Source of the DNA: Succinivibrionaceae bacterium
GTDB lineage: Bacteria; Pseudomonadota; Gammaproteobacteria; Enterobacterales; Succinivibrionaceae
DNA length: 64,000 bases
Direction of reading: 5' to 3'
Assembly: GCA_019420905.1 (NCBI GenBank)
Contig: JAHZGH010000009.1
Span: 124,001-188,000, forward strand
The position numbers and the translations under genes are program-made. This document shows, piece by piece, positions 53,219-61,997 of this stretch. Numbering within the stretch: the first letter of the stretch is position 1; the number at the start of each line of letters is the position of its first letter. Below the pieces are notes generated by a model. The model was given only the letters and a program-made list of their open reading frames with translations. It was not told where the DNA came from and searched no databases.

Positions 53219-53241
53219 GCATTGCTCCCTAGCATGTCTGC

Positions 53242-53272
53242 TTTCTTAAGACTTGTTTATTGTCTTAAGAAA
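53242..53272. repeat. 11-bp inverted repeat at the uspE promoter
   Basis: TTTCTTAAGAC and GTCTTAAGAAA are perfect inverted arms with a 9-base spacer, 24 bp upstream of the uspE start. In the 5' leader of uspE mRNA it would form a stable stem-loop; as DNA it could be an operator. Confidence 0.6.
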
Positions 53273-53550
53273 ACTTATTTTTTATTAAGAATATCAAGGC
53301 AAAATTTTAAGCAGAATAAAAAAACAATGCCATGATAAGATCTCAAAAATTTTAAATCATACGCTATATATCAAATCAAGCTTATTTAAATTTTTGATAT
53401 ATACATCAGATTGTTATATTTAAGTATATTATTTTCAGCAAAAAATTTTTAAGAATTTTTCTACAAAATTAAAAATTTTGTGAAAAAACTTTAAAATTTA
53501 AAGAATTAATAACTTATTTAAAGCAATAATAATTATTTTTAACAATGCTT

Positions 53551-53562
53551 TTTCTTAAGAAA
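53551..53562. repeat. TTTCTTAAGAAA palindrome
   Basis: A perfect 12-bp palindrome that repeats the TTTCTTAAGA core of the inverted repeat at 53242-53272, in the same divergent region. Confidence 0.45.
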
Positions 53563-53951
53563 GAATATCTTAAAGCTATATAATCACAAAATAAATGCTC
53601 CCGCAGCATTGCCGGTAAAATATAATAAAAAATCGAAAATTAGCTCTAACCTCAAATTACAGCGCCTTTTATTACTGAACTAAGAAGCATGAAGCTTTAT
53701 GCTGTCTTGTAAACACAAATAAGCTACATATCTGTTAACAGCGATAATCTTTTTAGCTTAAAGGATTTTATGTACTTTTGATCGCATTATATTTTTCACA
53801 TTAAAAACCGTACCGCAAGCTTAAACACACATTCATAGACAAAATGCAAAATTAAATTTTCCAAAAAAATTTTAAAAAAGACTATCAATCTAAGCCCCTG
53901 TGTTAAAATAGCTCCATCTTTTACAATATAAAGAGCTTTAGAGGAAATTTA

Positions 53952-54866
53952 ATGAGTGCTTTAGTTTTAGGTCATAAAAATCCGGATACAGATTCCATCG
54001 TTGCTGCTTTAGCTGCTGCCCACTTGCTCAAAGCTCGCGGTTTTGATGTTGAGGCTTGTGCTCAAGGCGAATTAGCTCCCGAGAGCGCCTTTGTTTTAGA
54101 GCGCTTTAAGCTTGCCGCTCCTAAAATTGTACATGAAGTTGCCGATCGCGATGTTTGGTTAGTTGATTATTCTGATTTAGCTCAGGCTCCTGAAGATTTT
54201 GCCAAATGCCGTCTTTTAGGCATTTTCGATCACCACAAATTAGGCGATGTTACCTCAGACAGCCCGCTTGAGTGCTGGATTTGGCCGGTCGGCTGCTCCA
54301 ATACCATCTTAAAGATGGTCTGTGACTACTACAAGGTCGAAATCCCTGCTGATTTAGCCGGCGCCATGTTATGCGCTATTTTATCCGATACCGTGCTCTT
54401 TAAGAGCCCTACCTGCACTGAGCTTGACAAGACTGCTGCCTCTCAATTAGCACAGATTGCCGGCATCAGCGATCTTAATGCCTTAGGCATGGAGATGTTC
54501 AAAGCTAAGTCCAATCTCAACGCCTCACCGCGCGATTTAATCTTCCGCGACTTCAAGGATTTTGACATGGGCGGAAATAAGATCGGCATCGGTCAGCTCG
54601 AGCTCATCTCCCTTGATATGATCAGCCCTGAACTCAAAGCCTCCTTAGTCTCTGAGCTAGCTAAGGTTAAGGCTGAAGGCCGTCACAGCGCTGTTTTAGT
54701 CTTAACTGACATCATGAAGGAAGGCTCTGAGGTTTTAGTAGCTTCAGATGAGCCTGCTAAGGTATTAAATGCCTTAGGCGCAAGCGAAGATAATACCTGG
54801 CTGCCAGGCGTAATGAGCCGCAAGAAGCAGGTTGTTCCGCCGCTTCAGCAAACCTTCAAGGCTTAA
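53952..54866 (+). CDS. ppaC: Manganese-dependent inorganic pyrophosphatase
   Basis: 304-residue family II pyrophosphatase of the DHH superfamily, hydrolysing pyrophosphate to phosphate in the cytoplasm. GHKNPDTDSIVAALAAA at the N-terminus and LVDYSD and IFDHHKLGD provide the metal-binding aspartates and histidines; the C-terminal DHHA2 domain ends with the SRKKQVVPPLQ motif. Usual length. Codons are strongly biased, fitting high expression. AGAGG precedes the ATG. Confidence 0.95.
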   Translation: MSALVLGHKNPDTDSIVAALAAAHLLKARGFDVEACAQGELAPESAFVLERFKLAAPKIVHEVADRDVWLVDYSDLAQAPEDFAKCRLLGIFDHHKLGDVTSDSPLECWIWPVGCSNTILKMVCDYYKVEIPADLAGAMLCAILSDTVLFKSPTCTELDKTAASQLAQIAGISDLNALGMEMFKAKSNLNASPRDLIFRDFKDFDMGGNKIGIGQLELISLDMISPELKASLVSELAKVKAEGRHSAVLVLTDIMKEGSEVLVASDEPAKVLNALGASEDNTWLPGVMSRKKQVVPPLQQTFKA

Positions 54867-54884
54867 TTCATTTTTTTGACAATA

Positions 54885-54908
54885 AGCCAGGGCTTGCCCT
54901 GGCTTTTT
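54885..54908 (+). terminator. Rho-independent terminator after ppaC
   Basis: AGCCAGGGC/GCCCTGGCT with a 2-nt TT centre and a T run; it ends 14 bp before rimO. Confidence 0.88.
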
Positions 54909-54921
54909 CAATTTAGAGACT

Positions 54922-56247
54922 ATGAGCAGTAAAATTCCTAATATTGGTCTTGTTTCCTTAGGCTGTGCTAAAAATTTAGTCGACTCCGAGCGCCTGACCT
55001 CCGCTCTTATCGCTATGGGATATGAAATCCAAAACGATTACGAAAAATGCGATGTCGTTGTCGTAAATACCTGCGGCTTTATCGGTCCTGCAATTGAAGA
55101 ATCAATGCAGGCTATCGGCGAGGCTTTAAATTATGCCCGCAAGGTAATTGTTACCGGCTGCTTAGGCGCCAGAGCCCAGCTGATTATGGATCGCTATCCT
55201 CAAGTCGCTGCTGTTTACGGCCCCGGCATGCGAGCTTCAGTTATCCGCGGCATCATAAATTTAGTAGGACATCCTCCTGAGAGCGCCAGGCAGAAGGTCA
55301 GATCCTCAGGCGTTTTATTAACTCCCCCTCATTATGCCTATGTTAAGATTGCCGAAGGCTGCCGTCATCATTGCTCATTCTGCATTATTCCGATGCTGCG
55401 CGGTCCATTGCGCTCACGAAATCCTGAGCTTATTGAAAATGAATGCTTAGATCTTGTCCGCCGCGGCGTTAAAGAATTGCTCATTATTGCTCAAGATTCA
55501 AGCGACTACGGATTCGATCTCAAGCCTAGAAGCTCCTTATCTGAGCTCCTAAGAAAAGTTGGTGAGCTAAAGCGCTGGGTAAGAGTTCATTACGTCTATC
55601 CAAGCGCTGAGGCTGATAATCTTGTGGAGCTGATGGCCGAAGGCTTAGTATTGCCATATTTAGACGTACCGCTGCAGCATGTCAATCCGCAGATCCTGCG
55701 GTCGATGAAGCGTCCCGGCAATATTGAAAAAACTTTAAGAGCTATTGAGAAATGGCGCTCTATCTGCCCGGATCTGGCTATTCGCTCTACCTTTATTACA
55801 GGCTTTCCAGGTGAGACTGAATCTCAATTTAATGAATTGCTGGATTTTCTCAAGGAAGCTAAGCTTGACAGAGTCGGCTGCTTCCCGTATTCCGATGTAG
55901 ACGGCGCAGCTGCTAATAACTACTTAAATCCTGTAGATGAGGAGCTGCGCGAAGAGCGCTGCGGCATTCTTATGAATTTGCAGGCTGAGATTTCCAAGCA
56001 GAAGCTTGCCTCCCGCGTAGGCAAGGAATATCAGGTTTTAATCGATTATGTTGATGACGAAGGCAATGCCGTGGGCCGCTCTAAGTATGAAGCTCCGGAT
56101 ATTGACGGCGTAATTACCATCGAAAAAACTAAGGGCCTGCGTGCCGGCGACTTCGTAAGAGCCAAGATAATCTCAAGCTCAGAGCACGATTTACAGGCTG
56201 CACTTATAAGTCAAACCGAATCTTCAATTGCCTTTAAAAAGGCTTAG
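54922..56247 (+). CDS. rimO: Ribosomal protein S12 methylthiotransferase RimO
   Basis: 441-residue radical-SAM enzyme that adds a methylthio group to an aspartate of ribosomal protein S12. The N-terminal UPF0004 domain has SLGCAKNLVDSE and NTCGFI with cluster cysteines; the radical-SAM site GCRHHCSFCIIP carries the C-x3-C-x2-C motif; a C-terminal TRAM domain follows. RimO rather than MiaB because of the GCAKNxVDSE start and the RGPLRSR segment. It starts right after the ppaC terminator. Confidence 0.94.
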   Translation: MSSKIPNIGLVSLGCAKNLVDSERLTSALIAMGYEIQNDYEKCDVVVVNTCGFIGPAIEESMQAIGEALNYARKVIVTGCLGARAQLIMDRYPQVAAVYGPGMRASVIRGIINLVGHPPESARQKVRSSGVLLTPPHYAYVKIAEGCRHHCSFCIIPMLRGPLRSRNPELIENECLDLVRRGVKELLIIAQDSSDYGFDLKPRSSLSELLRKVGELKRWVRVHYVYPSAEADNLVELMAEGLVLPYLDVPLQHVNPQILRSMKRPGNIEKTLRAIEKWRSICPDLAIRSTFITGFPGETESQFNELLDFLKEAKLDRVGCFPYSDVDGAAANNYLNPVDEELREERCGILMNLQAEISKQKLASRVGKEYQVLIDYVDDEGNAVGRSKYEAPDIDGVITIEKTKGLRAGDFVRAKIISSSEHDLQAALISQTESSIAFKKA

Positions 56248-56263
56248 GAAATTCGGCTTCAAA

Positions 56264-56294
56264 AAAAGTCCCGTTTAGCAAAAACGGGACTTTT
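56264..56294. terminator. Bidirectional terminator between rimO and eno
   Basis: AAAAGTCCCGTTT/AAACGGGACTTTT, a perfect 13-bp stem with a 5-nt loop and T or A tracts at both ends; serves the convergent rimO and eno. Confidence 0.92.
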
Positions 56295-56322
56295 ACCATA
56301 CACCTTTCTTTAAATAAGACTA

Positions 56323-57627
56323 TTATCTTTCAATCTTTAAAGCCTTTAATCCTAAAAAAGGTGCTTTGACAGGGCCTAATTCCTCTTCAATGCGGATTAA
56401 GCGGTTGTACTTGGCAACACGATCCGATCTGCTCATAGAACCGGTCTTAATCTGTCCGCAGGCAGTGCCTACAGCTAAATCGGCAATAGTGGTATCCTCA
56501 GTTTCACCCGAACGATGAGAAACTATAGCCGTATAGCCTGCATCCTTAGCCATCTTAATTGCTTCTAAAGTCTCAGTTAAGGTACCAATCTGATTGAACT
56601 TAATGAGGATTGAATTAGCAATTCCCATCTCAATGCCTTGCTTTAAAATCTTGGTATTGGTTACAAATAGATCGTCGCCTACCAGCTGCACCCTTCTGCC
56701 TAAAACCTCAGTCTGATGCTTAAAGCCCTCATAATCAGTTTCGTTTTGACCATCTTCAATAGAAACAATTGGATACTTGGAAACCAGCTCGCTTAAATAA
56801 TCAGTAAACTCATATGAAGTTAAGCTCTTGCCCTCGCCGGAAAGATTATATTTTTTAGTATTTGGATCGTAAAATTCAGATGAGGCACAATCCATAGCCA
56901 AGGTAATATCCTTGCCAAAGACATAGCCAGCCTTCTCAACTGCTTCCTTAATGCAGTTAAATGCCTCAGCATTTGAAGATAAGTTAGGAGCAAATCCTCC
57001 TTCATCGCCTACAGCGGTATTAAGTCCGCGGGCCTTTAAAACAGCAGCTAAAGCGTGGAATACTTCAGCCCCCATACGTACAGCCTCACGCAGACTTTGG
57101 GCTCCGGCAGGCTGAATCATGAATTCCTGAATATCTACATTATTATCGGCATGCTTGCCTCCATTTAAGATATTCATCATAGGCAGCGGCATGACATATT
57201 CGCCGAAAGTTCCGTTTAGCTTGGAAATATAAGCATATAAAGGCAGGTTTTCAGATTTAGCCTGAGCCTTAGCAACAGCTAAGGATACTGCCAGTACAGC
57301 GTTAGCTCCTAAGATGCTTTTGTTCGGCGTGCCGTCAAGTGCAATCATAGCCTCATCAATTTCCTTCTGACAGGCTGCATCCATGCCGACAAGCTCTTCT
57401 GCAATTTTGGTATTTAAATTCTCTACTGCCTTTAATACGCCCTTGCCGCCATAGCGCCTGCTGTCGCCGTCACGAAGCTCCAAAGCCTCCTTAGATCCCG
57501 TAGAAGCCCCTGATGGAGCTGCAGCTGTGCCAAAAGAACCGTCCTCTAAATAAACATCAGCTTCAACAGTCGGATTTCCGCGGGAATCTATAATTTCACG
57601 AGCTAATACTTTTACAATCTTAGACAT
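56323..57627 (-). CDS. eno: Enolase
   Basis: 434-residue glycolytic enzyme interconverting 2-phosphoglycerate and phosphoenolpyruvate. The complete motif set is present: REIIDSRGNPTVEADV, PSGASTGSKEA, the DEGGFAPNL loop, the Mg ligands, LIKFNQIGTLTET with the catalytic lysine, and the signature SHRSGETED. High codon bias. AAGGAAAG precedes the ATG. Not linked to pyrG as in many gammaproteobacteria. A long inverted repeat brackets its promoter region at 57651-57710. Confidence 0.97.
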   Translation of the reverse strand: MSKIVKVLAREIIDSRGNPTVEADVYLEDGSFGTAAAPSGASTGSKEALELRDGDSRRYGGKGVLKAVENLNTKIAEELVGMDAACQKEIDEAMIALDGTPNKSILGANAVLAVSLAVAKAQAKSENLPLYAYISKLNGTFGEYVMPLPMMNILNGGKHADNNVDIQEFMIQPAGAQSLREAVRMGAEVFHALAAVLKARGLNTAVGDEGGFAPNLSSNAEAFNCIKEAVEKAGYVFGKDITLAMDCASSEFYDPNTKKYNLSGEGKSLTSYEFTDYLSELVSKYPIVSIEDGQNETDYEGFKHQTEVLGRRVQLVGDDLFVTNTKILKQGIEMGIANSILIKFNQIGTLTETLEAIKMAKDAGYTAIVSHRSGETEDTTIADLAVGTACGQIKTGSMSRSDRVAKYNRLIRIEEELGPVKAPFLGLKALKIER

Positions 57628-57650
57628 TTGCTTTCCTTATCATAATTAAG

Positions 57651-57710
57651 AGTTAACTTAGGCTAACCAGATATGATAAGTATAACAAAACAAGTTAGCC
57701 TATGTTAACT
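57651..57710. repeat. 17-bp inverted repeat flanking the eno promoter region
   Basis: AGTTAACTTAGGCTAAC (57651-57667) and GTTAGCCTATGTTAACT (57694-57710) are inverted arms with one mismatch, separated by 26 bases. The spacer reads, on the minus strand, TTGTTTTGTTATACTTATCA, containing -10-like hexamers. Likely a pair of operator half-sites placed on each side of the promoter of eno. Confidence 0.65.
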
Positions 57711-57851
57711 TATAACTGATTTTTTTATTCACAAAGGAATTTTTATCTGCTTACTTCTAATGAGGAATAACAAGCTTTAGCTTTAAAAGGTCTTTGATAT
57801 GTGATGAAATAAATATGAAATGTCAAATAATAAAATTATATAAAATAAAAA

Positions 57852-57883
57852 CCTCGTTACCAACTGATAAGTTAATAACGAGG
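57852..57883 (-). terminator. Terminator of the GGGtGRT operon
   Basis: CCTCGTTA/TAACGAGG arms with a 16-base loop, followed on the minus strand by a T-rich tract. Confidence 0.75.
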
Positions 57884-57911
57884 CTTAAGCTATTTATCAA
57901 GCTTTAAATAA

Positions 57912-58913
57912 TTACTTGTTTAAAGCAGCATTAACAGCTACGGCTACAGCTACAGTAGCACCTACCATCGGGTTGTTGCCCATACCCATGAAGCCCATCA
58001 TCTCTACGTGAGCCGGTACGGAAGAAGAACCTGCGAACTGAGCATCAGAATGCATACGGCCCATGGTATCAGTCATGCCGTAAGAAGCAGGACCAGCAGC
58101 CATATTATCAGGATGTAAGGTACGGCCGGTACCGCCGCCGGAAGCTACGGAGAAGTACTTCTTACCTTGCTCTACGCACTCTTTCTTATAAGTGCCGGCA
58201 ACCGGATGCTGGAAGCGGGTCGGGTTGGTAGAGTTACCAGTGATGGAAACATCAACACCTTCGTGATGCATAATTGCAACGCCTTCACGAACATCATCAG
58301 CGCCATAGCAGCGAACAGCAGCACGCTCACCGTTGGAGTAAGCCTTCTCCATAACGATCTTAAGCTCAGAGGTTGCATAGTCAAACTTGGTCTGAACATA
58401 GGTGAAGCCGTTGATGCGGGAAATGATCTGAGCGGCATCCTTGCCTAAGCCGTTTAAGATAACGCGTAACGGGGTCTTACGAGCCTTGTTAGCATTACGA
58501 ACGATACCGATAGCACCCTCAGCAGCAGCGAAGGACTCGTGACCGGCTAAGAAAGCAAAGCACTTGGTCTCATCACGTAATAACATAGCGCCTAAGTTGC
58601 CGTGGCCTAAGCCAACCTTACGATCTTCAGCTACAGAGCCTGGGATACAGAAAGCCTGTAAACCAATACCAATAGCCTCAGCAGCCTCAGCTGCAGACTT
58701 AACCTGCTTCTTTAATGCAATAGCAGCACCGCAAACATAAGCCCAGCCAGCGTTCTCAAAAGCGATTGGCTGAATGCTCTTAACAGTCTCATAAGGGTTC
58801 AAGCCGTAGGACTTGCAGATTTCCATTGCTTCTTCTACAGACTTGATGCCGTTGTCGTTTAAAGCCTTGGTGACTTTCTCAATACGACGCTCATAACTTT
58901 CAAATAATGCCAT
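57912..58913 (-). CDS. GGGtGRT protein
   Basis: 333-residue protein of a conserved anaerobe family named for its GGGTGRT motif, visible near 259-265 and followed by the LHPDNMAAGPASYG stretch. Glycine-rich loops with conserved histidines and acids suggest an enzyme, but the function has not been established to my knowledge. No signal peptide or membrane segment. It lies 17 bp after a NifU-like scaffold gene, the standing arrangement of this pair, with AGGAG before the ATG. Strong codon bias and higher GC than surrounding genes imply very high expression. Confidence 0.85.
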   Translation of the reverse strand: MALFESYERRIEKVTKALNDNGIKSVEEAMEICKSYGLNPYETVKSIQPIAFENAGWAYVCGAAIALKKQVKSAAEAAEAIGIGLQAFCIPGSVAEDRKVGLGHGNLGAMLLRDETKCFAFLAGHESFAAAEGAIGIVRNANKARKTPLRVILNGLGKDAAQIISRINGFTYVQTKFDYATSELKIVMEKAYSNGERAAVRCYGADDVREGVAIMHHEGVDVSITGNSTNPTRFQHPVAGTYKKECVEQGKKYFSVASGGGTGRTLHPDNMAAGPASYGMTDTMGRMHSDAQFAGSSSVPAHVEMMGFMGMGNNPMVGATVAVAVAVNAALNK

Positions 58914-58930
58914 TTTCAGTACGTCTCCTC

Positions 58931-59629
58931 TTATTCGTGTCTCGGGTCGATGTACTTGGCAGCGCCATCGAACTGACCATAATGACCGCGAACCTTGGCA
59001 ATAGCCTCAGCACCAGAAAGCTCCGGCTCCTTCTTTAAGAGGTCGATGAGCTTGCCTAAGTTTACGAATTCGTAACCGACGATCTCATTGTCAGCATTTA
59101 AAGCTAAGCGAGTTACATAACCTTCGGTCATCTCGAGGTAACGAGAACCCTTAGCCTTAGTACCGAACATGGTACCTACCTGGCTACGAAGATTCTTGCC
59201 TAAATCCTCTAAGGAAGCACCAATAGGTAAGCCGCCCTCAGAGAAAGCGGTCTGAGTACGGCCGTAAACGATCTGTAAGAAGAGCTCGCGCATTGCAGTA
59301 TTGATAGCATCGCAGACCAAGTCAGTGTTTAAAGCCTCTAATAAGGTCTTGCCCGGGAGGATCTCAGATGCCATAGCAGCAGAGTGGGTCATACCAGTGC
59401 AGCCAATAGTCTCCACCAAAGCTTCTTCAATAATGCCGTTCTTAACGTTCAAAGTAAGCTTGCAGGCGCCCTGCTGCGGAGCACACCAGCCTATACCGTG
59501 AGTTAAGCCGCTGATATCAGTAATCTCTTTAGCCTGAACCCATTTACCCTCTTCAGGAATAGGAGCAGGGCCATGATATGCACCCTTAGTAACAGGACAC
59601 ATCTGTTCTACTTCTTTTGAATATATCAT
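58931..59629 (-). CDS. NifU-like iron-sulfur cluster assembly scaffold protein
   Basis: 232 residues related to the NifU/IscU N-terminal scaffold domain. Conserved-looking cysteines occur in GWCAPQQGACKL, ETIGCTGMTHSAA and LVCDAIN; the middle resembles the IscU core and the C-terminal 80 residues are specific to this family. Its partner is the GGGtGRT gene immediately downstream. No iscS, hscBA or fdx is nearby, so this is not the housekeeping Isc operon; it probably serves the GGGtGRT protein. Highly biased codons. Start chosen as the first ATG; the ribosome site is weak. Confidence 0.8.
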   Translation of the reverse strand: MIYSKEVEQMCPVTKGAYHGPAPIPEEGKWVQAKEITDISGLTHGIGWCAPQQGACKLTLNVKNGIIEEALVETIGCTGMTHSAAMASEILPGKTLLEALNTDLVCDAINTAMRELFLQIVYGRTQTAFSEGGLPIGASLEDLGKNLRSQVGTMFGTKAKGSRYLEMTEGYVTRLALNADNEIVGYEFVNLGKLIDLLKKEPELSGAEAIAKVRGHYGQFDGAAKYIDPRHE

Positions 59630-60021
59630 TAGTGGTACCTTGTTTTAATTTAATTTGATTCCTCGGATGAGGAATCATACATGTGTTAGTACATTTAGAT
59701 TTTCGCTCAAATTGTCTTTTTATACAATATTGACAAATTGTCTTTAATGAAAAAAATTTCAAATTTTGACAAAAACTTATTTTTTAAGTCTTATATGAAT
59801 AAAATTTATTGCTGATAAAAAAAATATTTCGCTATAAAAATAATCAAAATCTGACCGCCTGACTGTATTTATTCAAATAGAGAACACAAAAATGGTGCAG
59901 AATTTCCTCTTAAGCCTATTTTTAGACTAAAATAGCTATTCTTGCTAAATTAGCTCAGAAAATTTAACAAGAATATCTGTTATATTTGCCAAACCAAATC
60001 CATATATAAAGAGTTTACATA
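59630..60021. other. Divergent region between the scaffold gene and sstT
   Basis: 392 bp with no gene. A perfect stem-loop GATTCCTC/GAGGAATC (59657-59676) lies in the probable leader of the minus-strand operon. CAAATTGTCTTT occurs twice as a direct repeat (59708-59719 and 59734-59745), 26 bp apart. Confidence 0.55.
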
Positions 60022-61278
60022 ATGTTAGAAAATCTTAACCCTAAAGCACCATTTGCTAATACTCTAAATAAAATTCCCTTTATCCTGCAGATCATTATCG
60101 GACTGTTCCTAGGCATTATTGTTGCCGTGGTTTATCCTGATGATAAGGCTGTTATTCCAACTTTAGGAAAACTCTTTGTTCAGGCCTTAAAAGCTGTTGC
60201 TCCAATATTAGTTTTTGTCCTGGTCTCTGCTGCTATTGCCAAACACAGAACCGGAACGCAGACCAATATGCGTCCAATCATTACTCTTTATATGGTAGGC
60301 ATGATGGCTGCGGCTCTTTTAGCCTTTACCATGAGCCAAATTTTCCCAAGCACTTTCTCTGCCCTAGCCTCACAGGCTGAAGGCGTGAACACCCCGCAGG
60401 GCATCAAGGAAGTCTTAATTAACTTCTTAAATCAGGCTGTAGAAAACCCCGTAGGCGCTATTATAAATGGAAACTATGTTGCTATCTTAATGTGGGGCAT
60501 TGCTTTAGGCTTAATGTTCCGCGTCGCACATGATGAAACCAAGCGCGTTTTAGATGATTTGGCACAAAGCATCTCAGGCGTAATCCGCATGGTCATTCGC
60601 TGCGCTCCTTTAGGCGTGTTCGGCTTAGTCTATTCTTCATGCACTCAGGAAGGCGGCTTTACCAATCTCTTAAGCTATGTTCATGTAGTAGTGGTGCTCG
60701 TCGCAACCATGCTCATCTTAGCCTTTATCATAAATCCGTTCTTAGTTTACCTGTACATTCGTCAGAATCCTTATCCATTAGTATTTAAGAGCGTAATGCG
60801 TTCCGGCATTACCGCTTTCTTCACCAGATCTTCTGCCGCTAATCTGCCTGTAAATTTAGCCTTATGCGAAGAATTAAAGCTTCCTAAAGAGACCTATTCT
60901 CTCTCCATTCCTTTAGGCTGCACCATCAATATGGAAGGCGCTGCCATAACCATTATCGTTATGACCATGGCTGCCGTCTCTACTTTAGGAATTCATGTCG
61001 ATTTTGCCTCAGCTCTCTTAATGTGCATTGCAGCTGTACTGTGTGCAGCCGGAAGCTCCGGCGTAGCTGGCGGATCCTTAATGCTCATTCCTTTAGCCTG
61101 CTCCATTTTCGGCATCGGCAACGACATTGCCATGCAGATTGTAGGCATCGGCTTTATCATCGGCGTTATTCAGGACTCTACCGAAACTGCTTTGAACAGC
61201 TCAACTGATGTACTCTTCACCGCAGCTGCCTGCATGCGTGCCGAGCGCTTAAAGAAAGCTAAGGAAGCTCAGAAATAA
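60022..61278 (+). CDS. sstT: Serine/threonine:sodium symporter SstT
   Basis: 418-residue member of the dicarboxylate/amino acid:cation symporter family, the typical SstT length, with about eight membrane helices and two re-entrant loops. The diagnostic segment TAFFTRSSAANLPVNLALCE followed by LSIPLGCTINMEGAAITI is the SstT form of the substrate-binding loop and helix. Imports L-serine and L-threonine with sodium. Single gene; GAG-type ribosome site; terminator follows. Confidence 0.93.
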   Translation: MLENLNPKAPFANTLNKIPFILQIIIGLFLGIIVAVVYPDDKAVIPTLGKLFVQALKAVAPILVFVLVSAAIAKHRTGTQTNMRPIITLYMVGMMAAALLAFTMSQIFPSTFSALASQAEGVNTPQGIKEVLINFLNQAVENPVGAIINGNYVAILMWGIALGLMFRVAHDETKRVLDDLAQSISGVIRMVIRCAPLGVFGLVYSSCTQEGGFTNLLSYVHVVVVLVATMLILAFIINPFLVYLYIRQNPYPLVFKSVMRSGITAFFTRSSAANLPVNLALCEELKLPKETYSLSIPLGCTINMEGAAITIIVMTMAAVSTLGIHVDFASALLMCIAAVLCAAGSSGVAGGSLMLIPLACSIFGIGNDIAMQIVGIGFIIGVIQDSTETALNSSTDVLFTAAACMRAERLKKAKEAQK

Positions 61279-61286
61279 TTTGCTTT

Positions 61287-61320
61287 AAAAACTGCCAAAG
61301 TCTTATCTGCGGCAGTTTTT
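61287..61320 (+). terminator. Terminator after sstT
   Basis: AAAAACTGCC/GGCAGTTTTT, a perfect 10-bp stem with a 14-base loop and T run, directly before the CRISPR array. Confidence 0.8.
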
Positions 61321-61340
61321 ATCGATATAATTAAATAAAA

Positions 61341-61591
61341 GGCATCTGCAGATAAAGATGCGTTACAATACATTGGATACATTCCAGTTTGAAATATCAC
61401 CAGTAAAGTTGCAGCGGCATCTATAAATAAAGATGCGTTACAATGTCTCTACTCTCATGTATGTATCCTGTACTCGCTTGCGTTGCAGTGGCATCTATAA
61501 ATAAAGATGCGTTACAATATATTTTCAAGAGAGGGGATATCCCTCTCTGTCAGTGTTGCAGTGGCATCTATAAATAAAGATGCGTTACAAT
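61341..61591 (-). CRISPR. CRISPR array: three full 37-nt repeats plus one degenerate repeat, three spacers
   Basis: Full repeats at 61408-61444, 61482-61518 and 61555-61591; plus-strand form begins GTTGCAGTGGCATCT and ends AAGATGCGTTACAAT. The first copy (61341-61369) lacks the 5' end and has three substitutions in the loop region; the second has one substitution (C for T). Spacers are 38, 37 and 36 nt. Each repeat contains a GCATCT/AGATGC stem, kept even in the degenerate copy. Degeneration at the left end suggests the leader is on the right and that the array is transcribed leftward (minus), though direction is inferred. Spacer length fits type III better than types I-E or I-F. Confidence 0.88.
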
Positions 61592-61794
61592 CCTCTATTT
61601 TTGTGAAAAAAATGGGGGATTATTCTTTTTTAGATGAATTGTTATCTATAGGAAAATTAAGTTAATTTTCTATTCTTAGGGATTTTTATATAAAACCTGA
61701 ATTAAGATCTGATCTATTCTGTAAATTTTTGTAAAAAAACAATGTAATTTTTAATTTATTAAGTTATTTTATTTATCAAATATTTGTAAAAATT

Positions 61795-61842
61795 TTTTCG
61801 CAAATAGCGGAGGTTTTTAGTCTATTTTTGATTTTGCGAAAA
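61795..61842. repeat. Stem-loop 1 with TTTTCGCAAA arms
   Basis: TTTTCGCAAA (61795-61804) and TTTGCGAAAA (61833-61842) are perfect 10-bp inverted arms with a 28-base loop. The same arms recur 200 bp downstream. Confidence 0.65.
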
Positions 61843-61997
61843 CTGCACTAAAGAGCTTTTCAGAAGAAAATATGAATTAAAAATACTAAATAGCTAGTTA
61901 ATTCTTAAAATTATGTATTAAACAGCATTATTTATATGATGACTTCTGCAATAAAAGACTAAATGTTATTTTTTGTGAAGAAAATCCTGATTTTCAT

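Larger units (their letters stand above)
53219..53951. other. Divergent intergenic region uspE / ppaC
   Basis: 733 bp, AT-rich, no credible gene. Contains the promoter of uspE-ttcA and of ppaC, plus CTTAAG-centred inverted repeats (separate entries). Confidence 0.5.

Noticed and set aside
61341..61591. Type II (Cas9) array
   Set aside because: The repeat ends recall type II-C repeats, but no cas9 or tracrRNA anti-repeat is seen and the linked genes are Cas6 and RAMP.
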